From Sulfitobacter noctilucae (GTDB taxonomy: Bacteria > Pseudomonadota > Alphaproteobacteria > Rhodobacterales > Rhodobacteraceae), in contig NZ_JASC01000013.1 of the NCBI RefSeq assembly GCF_000622365.1, positions 620,001 to 684,000 on the forward strand: 64,000 nt of DNA, read 5' to 3'. Numbering within the stretch: position 1 is the stretch's first letter; every line of letters starts with the position of its first letter. Shown one piece after another: positions 17,341-28,973 of this stretch. Position numbers and translations under genes: made by a program. The notes beneath the pieces were generated by a model. The model searched no databases. It was not told where the DNA came from and was given only the letters and a program-made list of their open reading frames with translations.

Positions 17341-17345
17341 CTTTG
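17341..17345. repeat. Right 5-bp target-site duplication (CTTTG)
   Basis: CTTTG lies between the island's terminal CCTACA and the complement of the gyrB TAA at 17346-17348. It equals the pentamer at 905-909. The insertion therefore sits exactly at the gyrB 3' end without altering the protein. Confidence 0.65.
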
Positions 17346-19841
<2,496 letters not shown>

Positions 19842-20951
19842 TCAGGCCGAGGGTGGATCGACTTGCCTGACAGTCGAGGTTCCCTGGCTTTCCGTCACCT
19901 CCAATCGCTGTGCGCGGTCGCCCAAAGCGGCGAACATTTCGGGTCCGGTGCCGGTCATCCAGGCCTGTGCACCCAGGCTGCAAATCTCGTCATAAAGCGC
20001 CGCTTGCCGATTGGCATCCAGATGCGCGGCGACCTCATCCAGCAGCAAAACCGGTGGCGCACCAAGCTCGGCCGCAAGGGCGCGGGCGTTGGCAAGGATC
20101 AGCGACACCAAAAGCGCCTTCTGCTCTCCGGTAGAGCAATCACGGGCGGGTACATCCTTCGCCGCATAGACACCATAGAGGTCTGCGCGGTGCGGCCCGA
20201 TCAACGTGCGCCCGGCGGCAAGGTCGCGCATGCGGTTTTCGGCCAGCGCTTCCTGCAAGTCCTGCGGTGAAGACGGCATATCGCACTCAAGGGTCAGGTC
20301 TGCGGTTGGGAAAGCGGTTTCGGCCTGTCCCTGTGCGGCAGCAATCGCAGCCAGCGCATGAACGCGCCCGGCGTGTATCGCGGCACCGGATTCGGCCATC
20401 CGCATCTCAAGCGCGGTGTACCAAGACGGTTCGCGTACCATATCCTTCAGCAGACGGTTACGTTCGCGCATTGCTTTTTCATAAGACAGTGCGTGTTCCG
20501 CATGTTCCGGCAGAAAGCTGAGTGTCATGCGGTCCAGAAATCGCCGTCGCCCTTCGGCCCCTTCGATCCAAAGCCTGTCCATCGCAGGGATCAGCCACAG
20601 TACTCGGGCCAGCCGCCCAAGCGCTGTCTGCGGTGCAGCCTTGCCGTCAATGCGGGTTTGGCGCGCGGCACCTCCTTCTGACCATATCTCAAGCTCATGG
20701 GTCTGATGCGGCGCGTTCAGCAGGCCGGTGATTTTCCAACCCAGTGCCTCCGGTCTGCGGGTCATATCCTGCGCGCTTGACCGGCGGAGTCCGCGACCGG
20801 GGGACAGCAATGAGACGGCTTCCAAGATATTGGTCTTGCCCGCCCCATTAGGGCCGAAGATGGCGACCGGCCGCGCGTCACAATCGATCACGGCACGCTT
20901 ATGCGAGCGGAAGTGAGACAGCGTAAGGTGCGAAAGCGTCAGGCTACCCAT
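19842..20951 (-). CDS. recF: DNA replication and repair protein RecF
   Basis: A 369-residue SMC-like ATPase that loads RecA at gaps through RecFOR. Walker A GPNGAGKTN lies at about residues 33-41. The signature STGEQKALLVSLILA and Walker B VLLLDEVAAHLD are near the C-terminus. The start MGSLTLSHLTL fits the family, with the first strand leading directly to the P-loop. It is preceded by dnaN (60-bp gap containing two palindromes) and followed by gyrB. Confidence 0.96.
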   Translation of the reverse strand: MGSLTLSHLTLSHFRSHKRAVIDCDARPVAIFGPNGAGKTNILEAVSLLSPGRGLRRSSAQDMTRRPEALGWKITGLLNAPHQTHELEIWSEGGAARQTRIDGKAAPQTALGRLARVLWLIPAMDRLWIEGAEGRRRFLDRMTLSFLPEHAEHALSYEKAMRERNRLLKDMVREPSWYTALEMRMAESGAAIHAGRVHALAAIAAAQGQAETAFPTADLTLECDMPSSPQDLQEALAENRMRDLAAGRTLIGPHRADLYGVYAAKDVPARDCSTGEQKALLVSLILANARALAAELGAPPVLLLDEVAAHLDANRQAALYDEICSLGAQAWMTGTGPEMFAALGDRAQRLEVTESQGTSTVRQVDPPSA

Positions 20952-20960
20952 CGACGGCCT

Positions 20961-21004
20961 CGTTTTCTTTTAAAGAAAACGGTCGGAAACTTTTAAAGTT
21001 TCCG
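20961..21004. repeat. Two adjacent perfect palindromes between dnaN and recF
   Basis: 20961-20981 (CGTTTTCTTT-T-AAAGAAAACG) and 20984-21004 (CGGAAACTTT-T-AAAGTTTCCG) are each perfect 21-bp palindromes around the same CTTTTAAAG core, two bases apart. They fill the dnaN-recF gap. They could form stacked hairpins that end or stabilise the dnaN transcript, or bind a dimeric protein. Confidence 0.75.
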
Positions 21005-21010
21005 CACCCG

Positions 21011-22129
21011 TCACACACGCATTGGCATCACAACATAGACCGCTGACATATCATTGCCTTCGCGCATCAGTGTCGGATCACCCGAGGAGTTGAACATAAA
21101 TACCGCGTTCTCGCGGTCCACTTGGCTTGCGATCTCCAGCAGGTATTTCGCGTTGAACCCGATCTCCAAGCGCTCATCGCTATAGGCCACGGCAAGCTCT
21201 TCTTCGGCGGCACCGCTGTCGGGCGCGTTGACGGACAGGATCAGGCGGTCTTCATCCAGTTGCAGCTTTACCGCGCGGGAGCGTTCGGAACTGACAGTCG
21301 CCACACGGTCCACAGCCTGAGCAAAATCGGCAGCGTCGACTTCCATCTTGCGGGTGTTGCCCTGTGGAATGACGCGTGTGTAATCAGGGAAGGTGCCGTC
21401 AATCACTTTAGAGGTCAGGGTAATCTCGGGTGTGGCGAAACGCACTTTGGTCTCGGAGACAGAAACGGCGATCTCGACTTCATCATTGTCCAACAGCTTG
21501 CGCAATTCGCCCACGGTCTTGCGTGGTACGATCACGCCGGGCATCTCGGCAGCACCCGATGGCATATCCGCATCAATGCGGGCCAGACGGTGCCCGTCTG
21601 TGGCCACACAACGCAGCACCTTGCCGCCCTCCGCATCAGCAATGTGCATGTAGACGCCATTCAGATAATAGCGGGTCTCCTCGGTCGAGATGGCGAATTT
21701 GGACTTGTCGAACAACCGGCGCAGTACAGGGGCCGGGGCCGAAAAGTTAGACGCATATTCAGAGCTTGCCATCACCGGGAAATCTTCTCGCGGGAGGGTG
21801 GCGAGCGAGAAGTTGGAGCGCCCTGCTTCAACTGTCATGCGGCCCGCCGCGGTGTCTGCGGTCAAAGCGATCAGCGCGCCATCCGGCAGTTTGCGTACGA
21901 TTTCATGCAGCAGGGTGGCTGATACGGTCGTAGCACCCGCGCGTTCGACCTGGGCGCCGACCTTGTCGACCACTTCGATGTCCAGATCAGTGGCGCGGAA
22001 GGAGACATCGCTCCCCTCGGCCTCGATCAAGACGTTAGCGAGGATCGGTATGGTGTTGCGGCGCTCCACCACGGATTGGGCCTGATTGACCGCTTTCAAA
22101 AGCGCTGCCCGTTCGATGCTGAATTTCAT
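21011..22129 (-). CDS. dnaN: DNA polymerase III beta sliding clamp
   Basis: A 372-residue processivity clamp. The start MKFSIERAALLKAVNQAQSVVERR at 22129 is the conserved N-terminus, so upstream residues in the same frame are excluded. All three clamp repeats are present (for example IPILANVLIEA, then ETRYYLNGVYM, with the C-terminal end VYVVMPMRV). It follows dnaA by about 130 bp in the same direction. Confidence 0.97.
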   Translation of the reverse strand: MKFSIERAALLKAVNQAQSVVERRNTIPILANVLIEAEGSDVSFRATDLDIEVVDKVGAQVERAGATTVSATLLHEIVRKLPDGALIALTADTAAGRMTVEAGRSNFSLATLPREDFPVMASSEYASNFSAPAPVLRRLFDKSKFAISTEETRYYLNGVYMHIADAEGGKVLRCVATDGHRLARIDADMPSGAAEMPGVIVPRKTVGELRKLLDNDEVEIAVSVSETKVRFATPEITLTSKVIDGTFPDYTRVIPQGNTRKMEVDAADFAQAVDRVATVSSERSRAVKLQLDEDRLILSVNAPDSGAAEEELAVAYSDERLEIGFNAKYLLEIASQVDRENAVFMFNSSGDPTLMREGNDMSAVYVVMPMRV

Positions 22130-22174
22130 GTGCCTTCTCCCAATGGACTGCCGGGAAAGGCAGACTACCCGGTT

Positions 22175-22211
22175 CCCCCGCTTGCACAAGACTTTTGGTG
22201 CTTTGCGGGGG
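22175..22211 (-). other. Hairpin between dnaA and dnaN
   Basis: On minus, CCCCCGCAAAGCAC can pair with GTGCAAGCGGGGG. No T-run follows, so it is more likely an mRNA processing or attenuating structure between dnaA and dnaN than a terminator. Confidence 0.45.
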
Positions 22212-22261
22212 TGATTGCAAGAGAGGGTTTAAGGGTCTGTCGGTGGGTGATGCCGTGCCGC

Positions 22262-23614
22262 TCAGGATTTGAGTGCACGCCCCAGCAGTTCGACGTCTTC
22301 GGCAATCTGGCTGTCCGATTGCTTAAGCTCTTCTATACGCCGCACACCATGCATGACGGTGGTATGGTCGCGCCCGCCAAAGCGCCGACCGATTTCGGGC
22401 AGGGACCGCGTGGTCAGTTGCTTGCTGAGGTACATCGCCACCTGCCGGGGCCGCGCATAGCTGCGCAGTCGCTTGGGGCCGATCATGTCGCTCAGACGGA
22501 TGTTGTAGTGCTCGCTAACTTTGCGCTGGATTTCTTCAACAGTGATCTTGCGCTCGGACGAGCGCAGCACATCGGCCAGACAATCCTGTGTCAGGTCCAT
22601 GTCGATCTCGCGCCCGACCAGTGAGGCAAAGGCAAAGAGCCGGGTCAGCGCACCTTCAAGCACACGCACATTCGAGGTGATGCGATGGGCAAGGAATTCC
22701 AGCACGTTGTCCTGCACCTCCAGACCGGGATAGGTCTTTTGCTGCATCTCAAGCTTGCTTTGCAGAATGCCGAGGCGCAATTCATAATCGGTCGGGTGCA
22801 GATCTACGACCAGACCACATTGCAGCCGCGACTGGACACGCTCTTCCAGATCCTTGATGTCGGTGGGTGCGCGGTCGGCCGAAATGATGATCTGTTTGTT
22901 CTGGTCGACCAGCGCATTGAACGTGTGAAAGAATTCTTCCTGTGTGCTGTCCTTGCCGGCGATGAACTGCACATCATCCACCATCAGAACGTCGACCGAG
23001 CGGAACAGCTCTTTGAAGTCCATCATCTTGCGCTCACGCAGCGCTTGGACAAAGCGGTACATGAATTGTTCGGCTGACAGATAGAGCACGTTCATCTCGG
23101 GTTTGCGTTCGGCCAATTCGCGGGCGATGGCGTGCATCAGGTGGGTCTTGCCCAACCCTACGCCGCCGTACAGAAACAGGGGATTGAAAGTGACCGGACC
23201 ACCTTCGGCGACGCGACGGGCGGCGGCATGGGCCAGCTCATTGGGTTTACCGACGACGAAGTTGTCAAAGGTGAAGCGCTGATCCAGCGGCGCAGTGCTG
23301 CTTAGATCGGCACGGGCAGGTTTTGTTGCGGCAGCAGTTTGGCGTGTGGCTGGGGCTTTGGGCTCCACGCTCTGGGTCTGCAGCATGTAGTTCAAACGGG
23401 AGGCTTCCAGCCCTTCGGCCTTCATCTCGTGGAGGATCAGATCAGAATAATTCTGGCTGACATAATTGCCAAAAAAGTTGGTGGGGACATGCAGTGTCGC
23501 GATCCCGTCTTTGACTGCACCAGGTACGATAGGGTCGATCCATGTTGTGTAGTTGTTCTGACCCACTGTCTTCAGAAGCCGTTGCCTGATGTCTGCCCAT
23601 TGATCTTGCGTCAT
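22262..23614 (-). CDS. dnaA: Chromosomal replication initiator DnaA
   Basis: A 450-residue AAA+ initiator that binds DnaA boxes at oriC. The N-terminal domain is MTQDQWADIRQRLLKTVG. Walker A is GGVGLGKTH and Walker B VLMVDDVQF. The sensor region follows, with the C-terminal DnaA-box-binding helix-turn-helix signature GGRDHTTVMHG. It heads the minus-strand operon with dnaN, recF and gyrB. About 500 bp separate it from rpsT, as is common in alphaproteobacteria. Confidence 0.98.
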   Translation of the reverse strand: MTQDQWADIRQRLLKTVGQNNYTTWIDPIVPGAVKDGIATLHVPTNFFGNYVSQNYSDLILHEMKAEGLEASRLNYMLQTQSVEPKAPATRQTAAATKPARADLSSTAPLDQRFTFDNFVVGKPNELAHAAARRVAEGGPVTFNPLFLYGGVGLGKTHLMHAIARELAERKPEMNVLYLSAEQFMYRFVQALRERKMMDFKELFRSVDVLMVDDVQFIAGKDSTQEEFFHTFNALVDQNKQIIISADRAPTDIKDLEERVQSRLQCGLVVDLHPTDYELRLGILQSKLEMQQKTYPGLEVQDNVLEFLAHRITSNVRVLEGALTRLFAFASLVGREIDMDLTQDCLADVLRSSERKITVEEIQRKVSEHYNIRLSDMIGPKRLRSYARPRQVAMYLSKQLTTRSLPEIGRRFGGRDHTTVMHGVRRIEELKQSDSQIAEDVELLGRALKS

Positions 23615-24038
23615 AACTGCCTTTGCATCCCATTCTTCACCGGCCCAGTCCGGCGTATTTCAATTGACCGCAGGCCACCGATCCGGTCCCAACACTGAAA
23701 CCGAAGGCGTCCTGTGGACGGTCTTGGAAAGACTTCCCAACACTTTGTGGCGCCCTTTTGGCACCTGTTTGTCAGACGGTCTTTCCGTCATGTCGTAATG
23801 TGACAGGGCAAACGTGCGGCAGCACGATATGCAGTTCACCACGCCCGTTAATCGGGCTTATGATGGACCCTGGTTCTTCGGATGACACCGCACAATGCGT
23901 CCGTTTCCCAAAGCCTGTCCCCCCAGCGATGCGACTCGCTGACATGTAGGTACCAAGCAGAACGGGTTCGCTTCAACACATCTTCAATCTTGACTCTGTT
24001 ATTGTGAAAAAGAATCTCTCGGGTTCGTGACCCGATGA
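23615..24038. other. dnaA upstream region
   Basis: Non-coding stretch of over 420 bp between dnaA and rpsT. It should contain the dnaA promoter. An AT-rich patch (about 23985-24015) lies near the rpsT side. Only one perfect DnaA box was found, at its edge, so oriC is not claimed. Confidence 0.4.
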
Positions 24039-24047
24039 TTATCCACA
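24039..24047 (+). promoter_or_regulatory. Perfect DnaA box
   Basis: TTATCCACA is the strict DnaA-box consensus. It abuts the U-tract of the rpsT terminator and lies about 425 bp upstream of dnaA. It may serve dnaA autoregulation or belong to a dispersed origin. No second perfect box was seen nearby. Confidence 0.6.
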
Positions 24048-24080
24048 AAAAAAGGCGCCAGAAACTGACGCCTTCTTTTT
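24048..24080 (-). terminator. Rho-independent terminator of rpsT
   Basis: On minus AAGGCGTCAG-TTT-CTGGCGCCTT forms a 10-bp stem with one G-T pair, followed by seven T. It lies about 40 bp after the rpsT stop. Confidence 0.85.
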
Positions 24081-24120
24081 CAATCTATTAGCCGATTCGC
24101 CATATGGCAAAAGGGTTGGA

Positions 24121-24384
24121 TCAAGCCAGTGCTTTGACCCGTGCCGACAAACGCGACATTTTCCGCGAGGCGGTGTTTTTATGAAACACACCTTTGGTGA
24201 CGCCGCGCATCAGTTCTGGCTGTGCTGCTTTCAGCGCCGCAACTGCATCATCTTTAACACCGGAGTCGATGGCTTCTTCGACTTTACGCAGATAGGTGCG
24301 GATGCGCGAACGACGGGCTTTGTTAATCTGGAAACGCTTCTCGTTCTGACGTGCGCGCTTCTTTGCTTGTGGTGTATTGGCCAT
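24121..24384 (-). CDS. rpsT: 30S ribosomal protein S20
   Basis: An 87-residue, highly basic 16S-binding protein. [19 protein letters not shown] at the N-terminus and [16 protein letters not shown] at the C-terminus are diagnostic. It is monocistronic, with a strong terminator downstream and dnaA beyond it. Confidence 0.97.
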   Translation of the reverse strand: MANTPQAKKRARQNEKRFQINKARRSRIRTYLRKVEEAIDSGVKDDAVAALKAAQPELMRGVTKGVFHKNTASRKMSRLSARVKALA

Positions 24385-24672
24385 GCTGATCTACCTTCGG
24401 TTCATTCAAAATTTCGGCGCGTTACGCCAAACCTTGACCGCTTGAAACGGCTCCCCGGCGGGGAAAGGTGATTCTAGCCAAAGCGGGCTGCACGCGCATG
24501 TATGATGGGCCTATAGCGGGGTTTGGGTTGGGTTGTAAAGGTGGTGGATTGGGAACGGGTTGCCAGAGCATGGCGTGCGTGAAGCTGAGCAGCGTCCGGA
24601 GGCCAGGATCTAGAGCATAGACAGCACTTTGGATCGGTCAGATTCTGCCTATGCCTTTGTGCGTGGATGCAT
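24385..24672. other. rpsT leader and intergenic DNA
   Basis: About 290 bp containing the rpsT promoter region. No gene or clear structure is seen. Confidence 0.4.
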
Positions 24673-24686
24673 CTGACCTAGGTCAA
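24673..24686. promoter_or_regulatory. FNR/FixK-like site upstream of small membrane gene
   Basis: CTGACCTAGGTCAA has a perfect 12-bp palindromic core (24674-24685) and fits the TTGA-N6-TCAA form bound by Crp/Fnr-family regulators, with one mismatch. It lies about 20 bp before the ribosome-binding site of the 25-residue gene, which suggests oxygen- or redox-linked control. Confidence 0.4.
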
Positions 24687-24705
24687 GATGGAAAAGGAGA
24701 AGCTC

Positions 24706-24783
24706 ATGTCCCAAGAAACATGGATCATATTCACAATCGCGATTGTTATCGTGGGTTTTCTGGCTTGGCGGACTTGGCGTTAA
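24706..24783 (+). CDS. 25-residue single-helix membrane peptide
   Basis: A very short frame, MSQETWIIFTIAIVIVGFLAWRTWR, here read as an N-terminal polar start (MSQETW), one hydrophobic helix (about residues 7-20) and a basic WRTWR tail, giving an N-out/C-in single-pass topology. AAGGAG (24694-24699) stands seven bases before the ATG. It resembles small subunits or stabilisers of respiratory complexes in size and shape, but no family is recognised. Confidence 0.5.
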   Translation: MSQETWIIFTIAIVIVGFLAWRTWR

Positions 24784-24898
24784 GGGCCCGTCCTCTTTCA
24801 CCGAATTTGACAGTTGCAGCGAAGTCATGTGGACCCATTAGAGACACAGGTGGAGCGCAGGCAAATCCCGACCCCACATCCGGCTTGCTGCAATGCCC

Positions 24899-25675
24899 TC
24901 ACTTATCTCGGAACTGCGCCTCGCGCTTTTCCAAGAAGGCATTCATGCCTTCATTCTGGTCCTCAGTCGCGAACAGCGAATGGAACATGCGGCGCTCGAA
25001 CAACAAACCTTCGCGCAACGGCATCTCGTAGGCGCGGTTCACGGCTTCCTTGACGACCATCACAGAAACCATCGACTTTTCCGCGATCTTTTGTGCAGCG
25101 CTCATGGTTTCTTCCATCAGCTTTTTCACGGGTACGACACGGGAAACCAAGCCCGACCGCTCTGCCTCTTCGGCGTCCATGAAACGGCCTGTCAGGTTCA
25201 TGTCCATCGCTTTGGACTTACCCACCAGACGCGTCAGACGCTGGGTGCCGCCAATGCCCGCAACCACGCCCAGATTGATCTCGGGCTGGCCAAATTTAGC
25301 GGTTTCGGAACAGATGATAAAATCGCACATCATCGCCAATTCGCACCCGCCGCCCAGCGCATAGCCGGACACGGCGGCGATGATCGGCTTGCGCACGCGC
25401 ATGATCTGATCGGTCTCTGGTGTGAAGAGATCACCGGTGAAGGCTTCGACGAAGGTCTTGTCCTTCATCATCGCAATATCGGCCCCGGCGGCAAAAGCTT
25501 TTTCCGAGCCGGTGATCACAATACAGCGGACTTTGTCATTTTCCTGACACCCTTTCAGGGCATCGGCCAGTTCTTGCATCAAAACATCGTTCAGCGCATT
25601 CAGCGCATCCGGACGGTTCAGCGTGACCAGTGCCACATGATCGTCCACATCCAGCGTGATCGTTTCGTAAGCCAT
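24899..25675 (-). CDS. Enoyl-CoA hydratase
   Basis: A 258-residue crotonase-fold enzyme hydrating trans-2-enoyl-CoA in beta-oxidation. The oxyanion-hole segments are visible: [11 protein letters not shown] and [21 protein letters not shown], with the two catalytic acid positions (GCELAM and [10 protein letters not shown]). Length and motifs fit FadB1/PaaF/EchA-type short hydratases. Paralogues cannot be distinguished from sequence alone. It stands alone on minus, downstream of mutM with a 60-bp gap. Confidence 0.9.
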   Translation of the reverse strand: MAYETITLDVDDHVALVTLNRPDALNALNDVLMQELADALKGCQENDKVRCIVITGSEKAFAAGADIAMMKDKTFVEAFTGDLFTPETDQIMRVRKPIIAAVSGYALGGGCELAMMCDFIICSETAKFGQPEINLGVVAGIGGTQRLTRLVGKSKAMDMNLTGRFMDAEEAERSGLVSRVVPVKKLMEETMSAAQKIAEKSMVSVMVVKEAVNRAYEMPLREGLLFERRMFHSLFATEDQNEGMNAFLEKREAQFRDK

Positions 25676-25737
25676 CGGGCAGCTCTTTTGTTGTTGCTCA
25701 GGCGTCTTTGAATATCACGGGTTTAGCATGGTTCAAG

Positions 25738-26589
25738 CTATCTTTGGCATTGACTGCAATAGAAGGACGACCGGCCAGACTGTACGATACGTCTTATGAC
25801 ATGACCGCAATCGGGTGTGCGACATAGCTCTCCCTCGCGGCCATAGACGTCAAAGCTGTGCTGGAAGTATCCCAACTCACCATCTGCTTGGCGAAAGTCG
25901 CGTAGGGACGAACCGCCCGCCTCGATCGCCTCGGCCAGCACATCGCGGATGATCGGCACAAGTGCTGCAACGCGACCTTTTGAAATACGTCCGGCTTTGC
26001 GTGCGGGATGGATACGGGCCCGGTAAAGCGCTTCACAGACATAGATATTTCCAAGGCCTGCAATCAAACGCTGATCCAGCAAAGCCGATTTTACCGGCGT
26101 GTTGCGGCCTGCAAAAGCGGCGATTAGGTGGTCTTCGTGAAAGTCATTGCCAAGCGGCTCCGGCCCCAGCGGTGCCAGCAGTTTGTGCTGCGCGGCTGTG
26201 GCGGTTTGCATCAGGTCCATTGCGCCAAAGCGGCGGGGATCGTTGAAGGTGATCCGCGCCCCGTTATCCATGTGAAACACCACATGGTCATGTTTTTCTG
26301 CTGCCGGATGATCATGCGTAAACTGACCCAGCGGATCGCCGGAAACCAGCATCCGGCCCGACATTCCAAGATGAATCAGCAGTGATTCCCCTGACGCGAG
26401 ATCAGCCAGAATATACTTGGATCGCCGCCGCAGTTGCATCACCTGCTGGCCGGTCAGCCGTTCCGCCATCTGTGCTGGGAACGGCCAGCGCAGATCAGGC
26501 CGGTTTACGTCGGCCTGCGCAATTGTCGCACCCTGCATCGCAGGTGTGAGCCCGCGCATCACGGTTTCAACTTCGGGTAACTCTGGCAT
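25738..26589 (-). CDS. mutM: Formamidopyrimidine-DNA glycosylase
   Basis: A 283-residue base-excision enzyme removing 8-oxoguanine. The N-terminal [14 protein letters not shown] carries the catalytic Pro2 and Glu3. Lys in [11 protein letters not shown] is the conserved substrate-binding residue. The C-terminal zinc finger has the C-x4-C-x16-C-x2-C pattern. It is divergent from ubiE with about 90 bp between starts, a conserved alphaproteobacterial arrangement. Confidence 0.97.
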   Translation of the reverse strand: MPELPEVETVMRGLTPAMQGATIAQADVNRPDLRWPFPAQMAERLTGQQVMQLRRRSKYILADLASGESLLIHLGMSGRMLVSGDPLGQFTHDHPAAEKHDHVVFHMDNGARITFNDPRRFGAMDLMQTATAAQHKLLAPLGPEPLGNDFHEDHLIAAFAGRNTPVKSALLDQRLIAGLGNIYVCEALYRARIHPARKAGRISKGRVAALVPIIRDVLAEAIEAGGSSLRDFRQADGELGYFQHSFDVYGREGELCRTPDCGHVIRRIVQSGRSSFYCSQCQR

Positions 26590-26682
26590 GACGTCTCCTG
26601 CTTTCAGGACTGCGGCAATTGGCTGTTTGTATCTAAGGCTTTGGCGCTATATCTCACCTTTGACAATATCGGGACGACAGCC

Positions 26683-27426
26683 ATGAACGACAAGACCACG
26701 CATTTCGGTTCGCAAACCGTGCCCGAGGACGAAAAGGCAGGCATGGTCCGCAGCCTGTTCTCCGATGTGGCGAACAAATACGACATCATGAACGATGTGA
26801 TGAGCGTGGGCATCCACCGTATCTGGAAAGAAGCGATGATGGACTGGCTTGCGCCTCGGCCCGGTCAAAAGCTGCTGGATGTGGCGGGCGGCACGGGCGA
26901 TGTGTCCTTCAAGTTTCTCAAACGTGCAGGATCGGGGCATGCAACGGTTTGTGATTTGACCGAGGGGATGCTGGTCGAGGGGCGCAAACGCGCCGAAGCG
27001 GCAGCGATGCACGATAGTCTGGACTGGGTCGTCGGCGATGCGATGGCGTTACCGTTCGAGGACAATACCTTTGACGTCTATACCATCAGCTTTGGCATCC
27101 GGAACGTAACCCGTCCTCAGGAAGCGCTAAACGAAGCCTACCGCGTCTTGCGCCCCGGTGGTCGCCTGATGGTGCTGGAATTCAGCCAGTTGCCCAACCC
27201 GATGATGCAAAAGGCCTATGACCTTTACAGTTTCAACGTGATCCCCCGTATGGGTCAGGTGATCGCAAACGATCGCGACAGCTATCAGTATCTGGTCGAA
27301 TCGATCCGCAATTTCCCCGATCAGGATACCTTTCTGAGTATGGTGCGGGAGGCTGGATTTGAACAGGCCAAGTACCGCAACCTGACCATGGGCATCGCCG
27401 CCCTGCATTCCGGTTGGAAGCTTTGA
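26683..27426 (+). CDS. ubiE: UbiE ubiquinone/menaquinone C-methyltransferase
   Basis: A 247-residue SAM-dependent methyltransferase of quinone synthesis. The start MNDKTTHFG at 26683 is chosen over one 14 codons earlier. Motif I is [13 protein letters not shown]. The family signatures [21 protein letters not shown] and [16 protein letters not shown] are present. It overlaps the start of ubiB, so the two are co-translated. Confidence 0.96.
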   Translation: MNDKTTHFGSQTVPEDEKAGMVRSLFSDVANKYDIMNDVMSVGIHRIWKEAMMDWLAPRPGQKLLDVAGGTGDVSFKFLKRAGSGHATVCDLTEGMLVEGRKRAEAAAMHDSLDWVVGDAMALPFEDNTFDVYTISFGIRNVTRPQEALNEAYRVLRPGGRLMVLEFSQLPNPMMQKAYDLYSFNVIPRMGQVIANDRDSYQYLVESIRNFPDQDTFLSMVREAGFEQAKYRNLTMGIAALHSGWKL

Positions 27427-28955
27427 GGGGGCCGCACAACATATGGCGGCTCATCCGCACCGGTGCCACGCTGGAACGCGCCGGCGCGATGAATGTCGTG
27501 CTGGATGCCTTCGAGGCGACGCCGGCGCTGCGCTTTGTCGCCCGTGCGCTGGGTCTGCCGTTCAAATATCTGGGCTATCGCGGTGATCCGACGATGCCGC
27601 CTGCCACCCGTGCGCTGACAGCGCTTGGGCCGGCGTATATTAAATTTGGTCAGGTGCTTTCCACCCGGCCAGATGTCGTGGGTGACGAACTGGCCGTACA
27701 ACTGCGCGTGTTGCAGGACAAACTGCCACCTTTCAGCATCGAGGAAGCCAAGGCCGAAGTGCAGCGCGAGCTGGGTATGCCGGTCGAGGAGATATTCTCG
27801 GAATTCAGTGAACCCGTTGCCGCCGCCTCCATCGCGCAGGTCCACAAAGCGCGACTGGTCGACAGTGGCGAGGAAGTCGCGGTCAAAGTGCTGCGCCCCG
27901 GTATCGAAAAGGCGTTCCGCAAAGACGTGGATGCTTTTTATCTCGCCGCCCGCATGGTCGAGATTTTTTCACCTGGAGCGCGGCGTTTGCGCCCGATGGA
28001 TGTTATTGAACACTTCGATGGCGTTGTGCGTGGCGAACTGGACTTGCGGCTTGAAAGCGCTGCAGCATCCGAATTTGCCGCCAACACCAAAAACGACGAA
28101 GGGTTCCAGCTGCCTGCAATCAAGTGGAACCATTCTTCGCGTAGGGTGATGACGCTGGGCTGGGCAGATGGTGTGTCGATGGGCGACAATGCCGCGATTG
28201 ATGCAGCGGGCCATGACCGCGTAGCCCTCAGCAACCGGGTGCTGCAACTCTTTCTGAACCACGCCCTGCGCGATGGCTATTTTCACGCCGATATGCACCA
28301 GGGCAATCTCAAGGTCGCGCCCAATGGCGATATCATCGCCTATGATTTCGGCATCATGGGCTACATCGACGAATACACCCGCCGGGTTTATGCCGAGATT
28401 CTTTATGGCTTCATCCGGCGCGATTATAAACGCGTGGCCAAGGTGCATTTTGAAGCGGGCTATGTGCCTGCAGACAAAGACGTGGATGAATTTGCCCGCG
28501 CCCTGCGTGCTGTAGGAGAGCCGATTTTCGGCATGGATGCCACCCGCATTTCCATGGCGCGGCTGCTTAGCTATCTCTTTGAAGTCACAGAGCGTTTCGG
28601 GATGGAGACCCGTACTGAACTGATCCTGCTTCAGCGTACAATGGTGGTTGTGGAAGGAGTGGCGCGGTCGCTGAACCCGCATATGAACATCTGGGAAGTC
28701 GCCAGCCCGATTGTCACCAGCTATATCACCAAATCCATCGGTCCTCGTGCTGTCATTACCGACCTGACAAACACCGCGATGGTGTTGGCCCGCTTTGGCC
28801 CCCGCCTGCCCGGTTTGGTCGAAGAAGCTTTGATGCGGCAAACGAACCCGCCACATGTGGATCGGCGTCCGCGCAAGCGATGGTATGCTTTGGCCGCTGG
28901 CTTGGGGGCTTTTGGTGGCGCGGGTCTTTTGGTGGTGCTTGACGCGCTGCTGTAA
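27414..28955 (+). CDS. ubiB: UbiB ubiquinone biosynthesis kinase-like protein
   Basis: A 513-residue atypical (ADCK-type) kinase needed for ubiquinone synthesis. The KxGQ motif is in [16 protein letters not shown], the alanine-rich loop in [11 protein letters not shown], and the catalytic and metal regions in [11 protein letters not shown] and [11 protein letters not shown]. The C-terminal hydrophobic segment ([18 protein letters not shown]) anchors it to the membrane. The start overlaps ubiE by 13 bp; a TTG at 27423 is a possible alternative. Confidence 0.95.
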   Translation: MEALRGPHNIWRLIRTGATLERAGAMNVVLDAFEATPALRFVARALGLPFKYLGYRGDPTMPPATRALTALGPAYIKFGQVLSTRPDVVGDELAVQLRVLQDKLPPFSIEEAKAEVQRELGMPVEEIFSEFSEPVAAASIAQVHKARLVDSGEEVAVKVLRPGIEKAFRKDVDAFYLAARMVEIFSPGARRLRPMDVIEHFDGVVRGELDLRLESAAASEFAANTKNDEGFQLPAIKWNHSSRRVMTLGWADGVSMGDNAAIDAAGHDRVALSNRVLQLFLNHALRDGYFHADMHQGNLKVAPNGDIIAYDFGIMGYIDEYTRRVYAEILYGFIRRDYKRVAKVHFEAGYVPADKDVDEFARALRAVGEPIFGMDATRISMARLLSYLFEVTERFGMETRTELILLQRTMVVVEGVARSLNPHMNIWEVASPIVTSYITKSIGPRAVITDLTNTAMVLARFGPRLPGLVEEALMRQTNPPHVDRRPRKRWYALAAGLGAFGGAGLLVVLDALL

Positions 28956-28973
28956 CACAGCGCGTCACACAGT

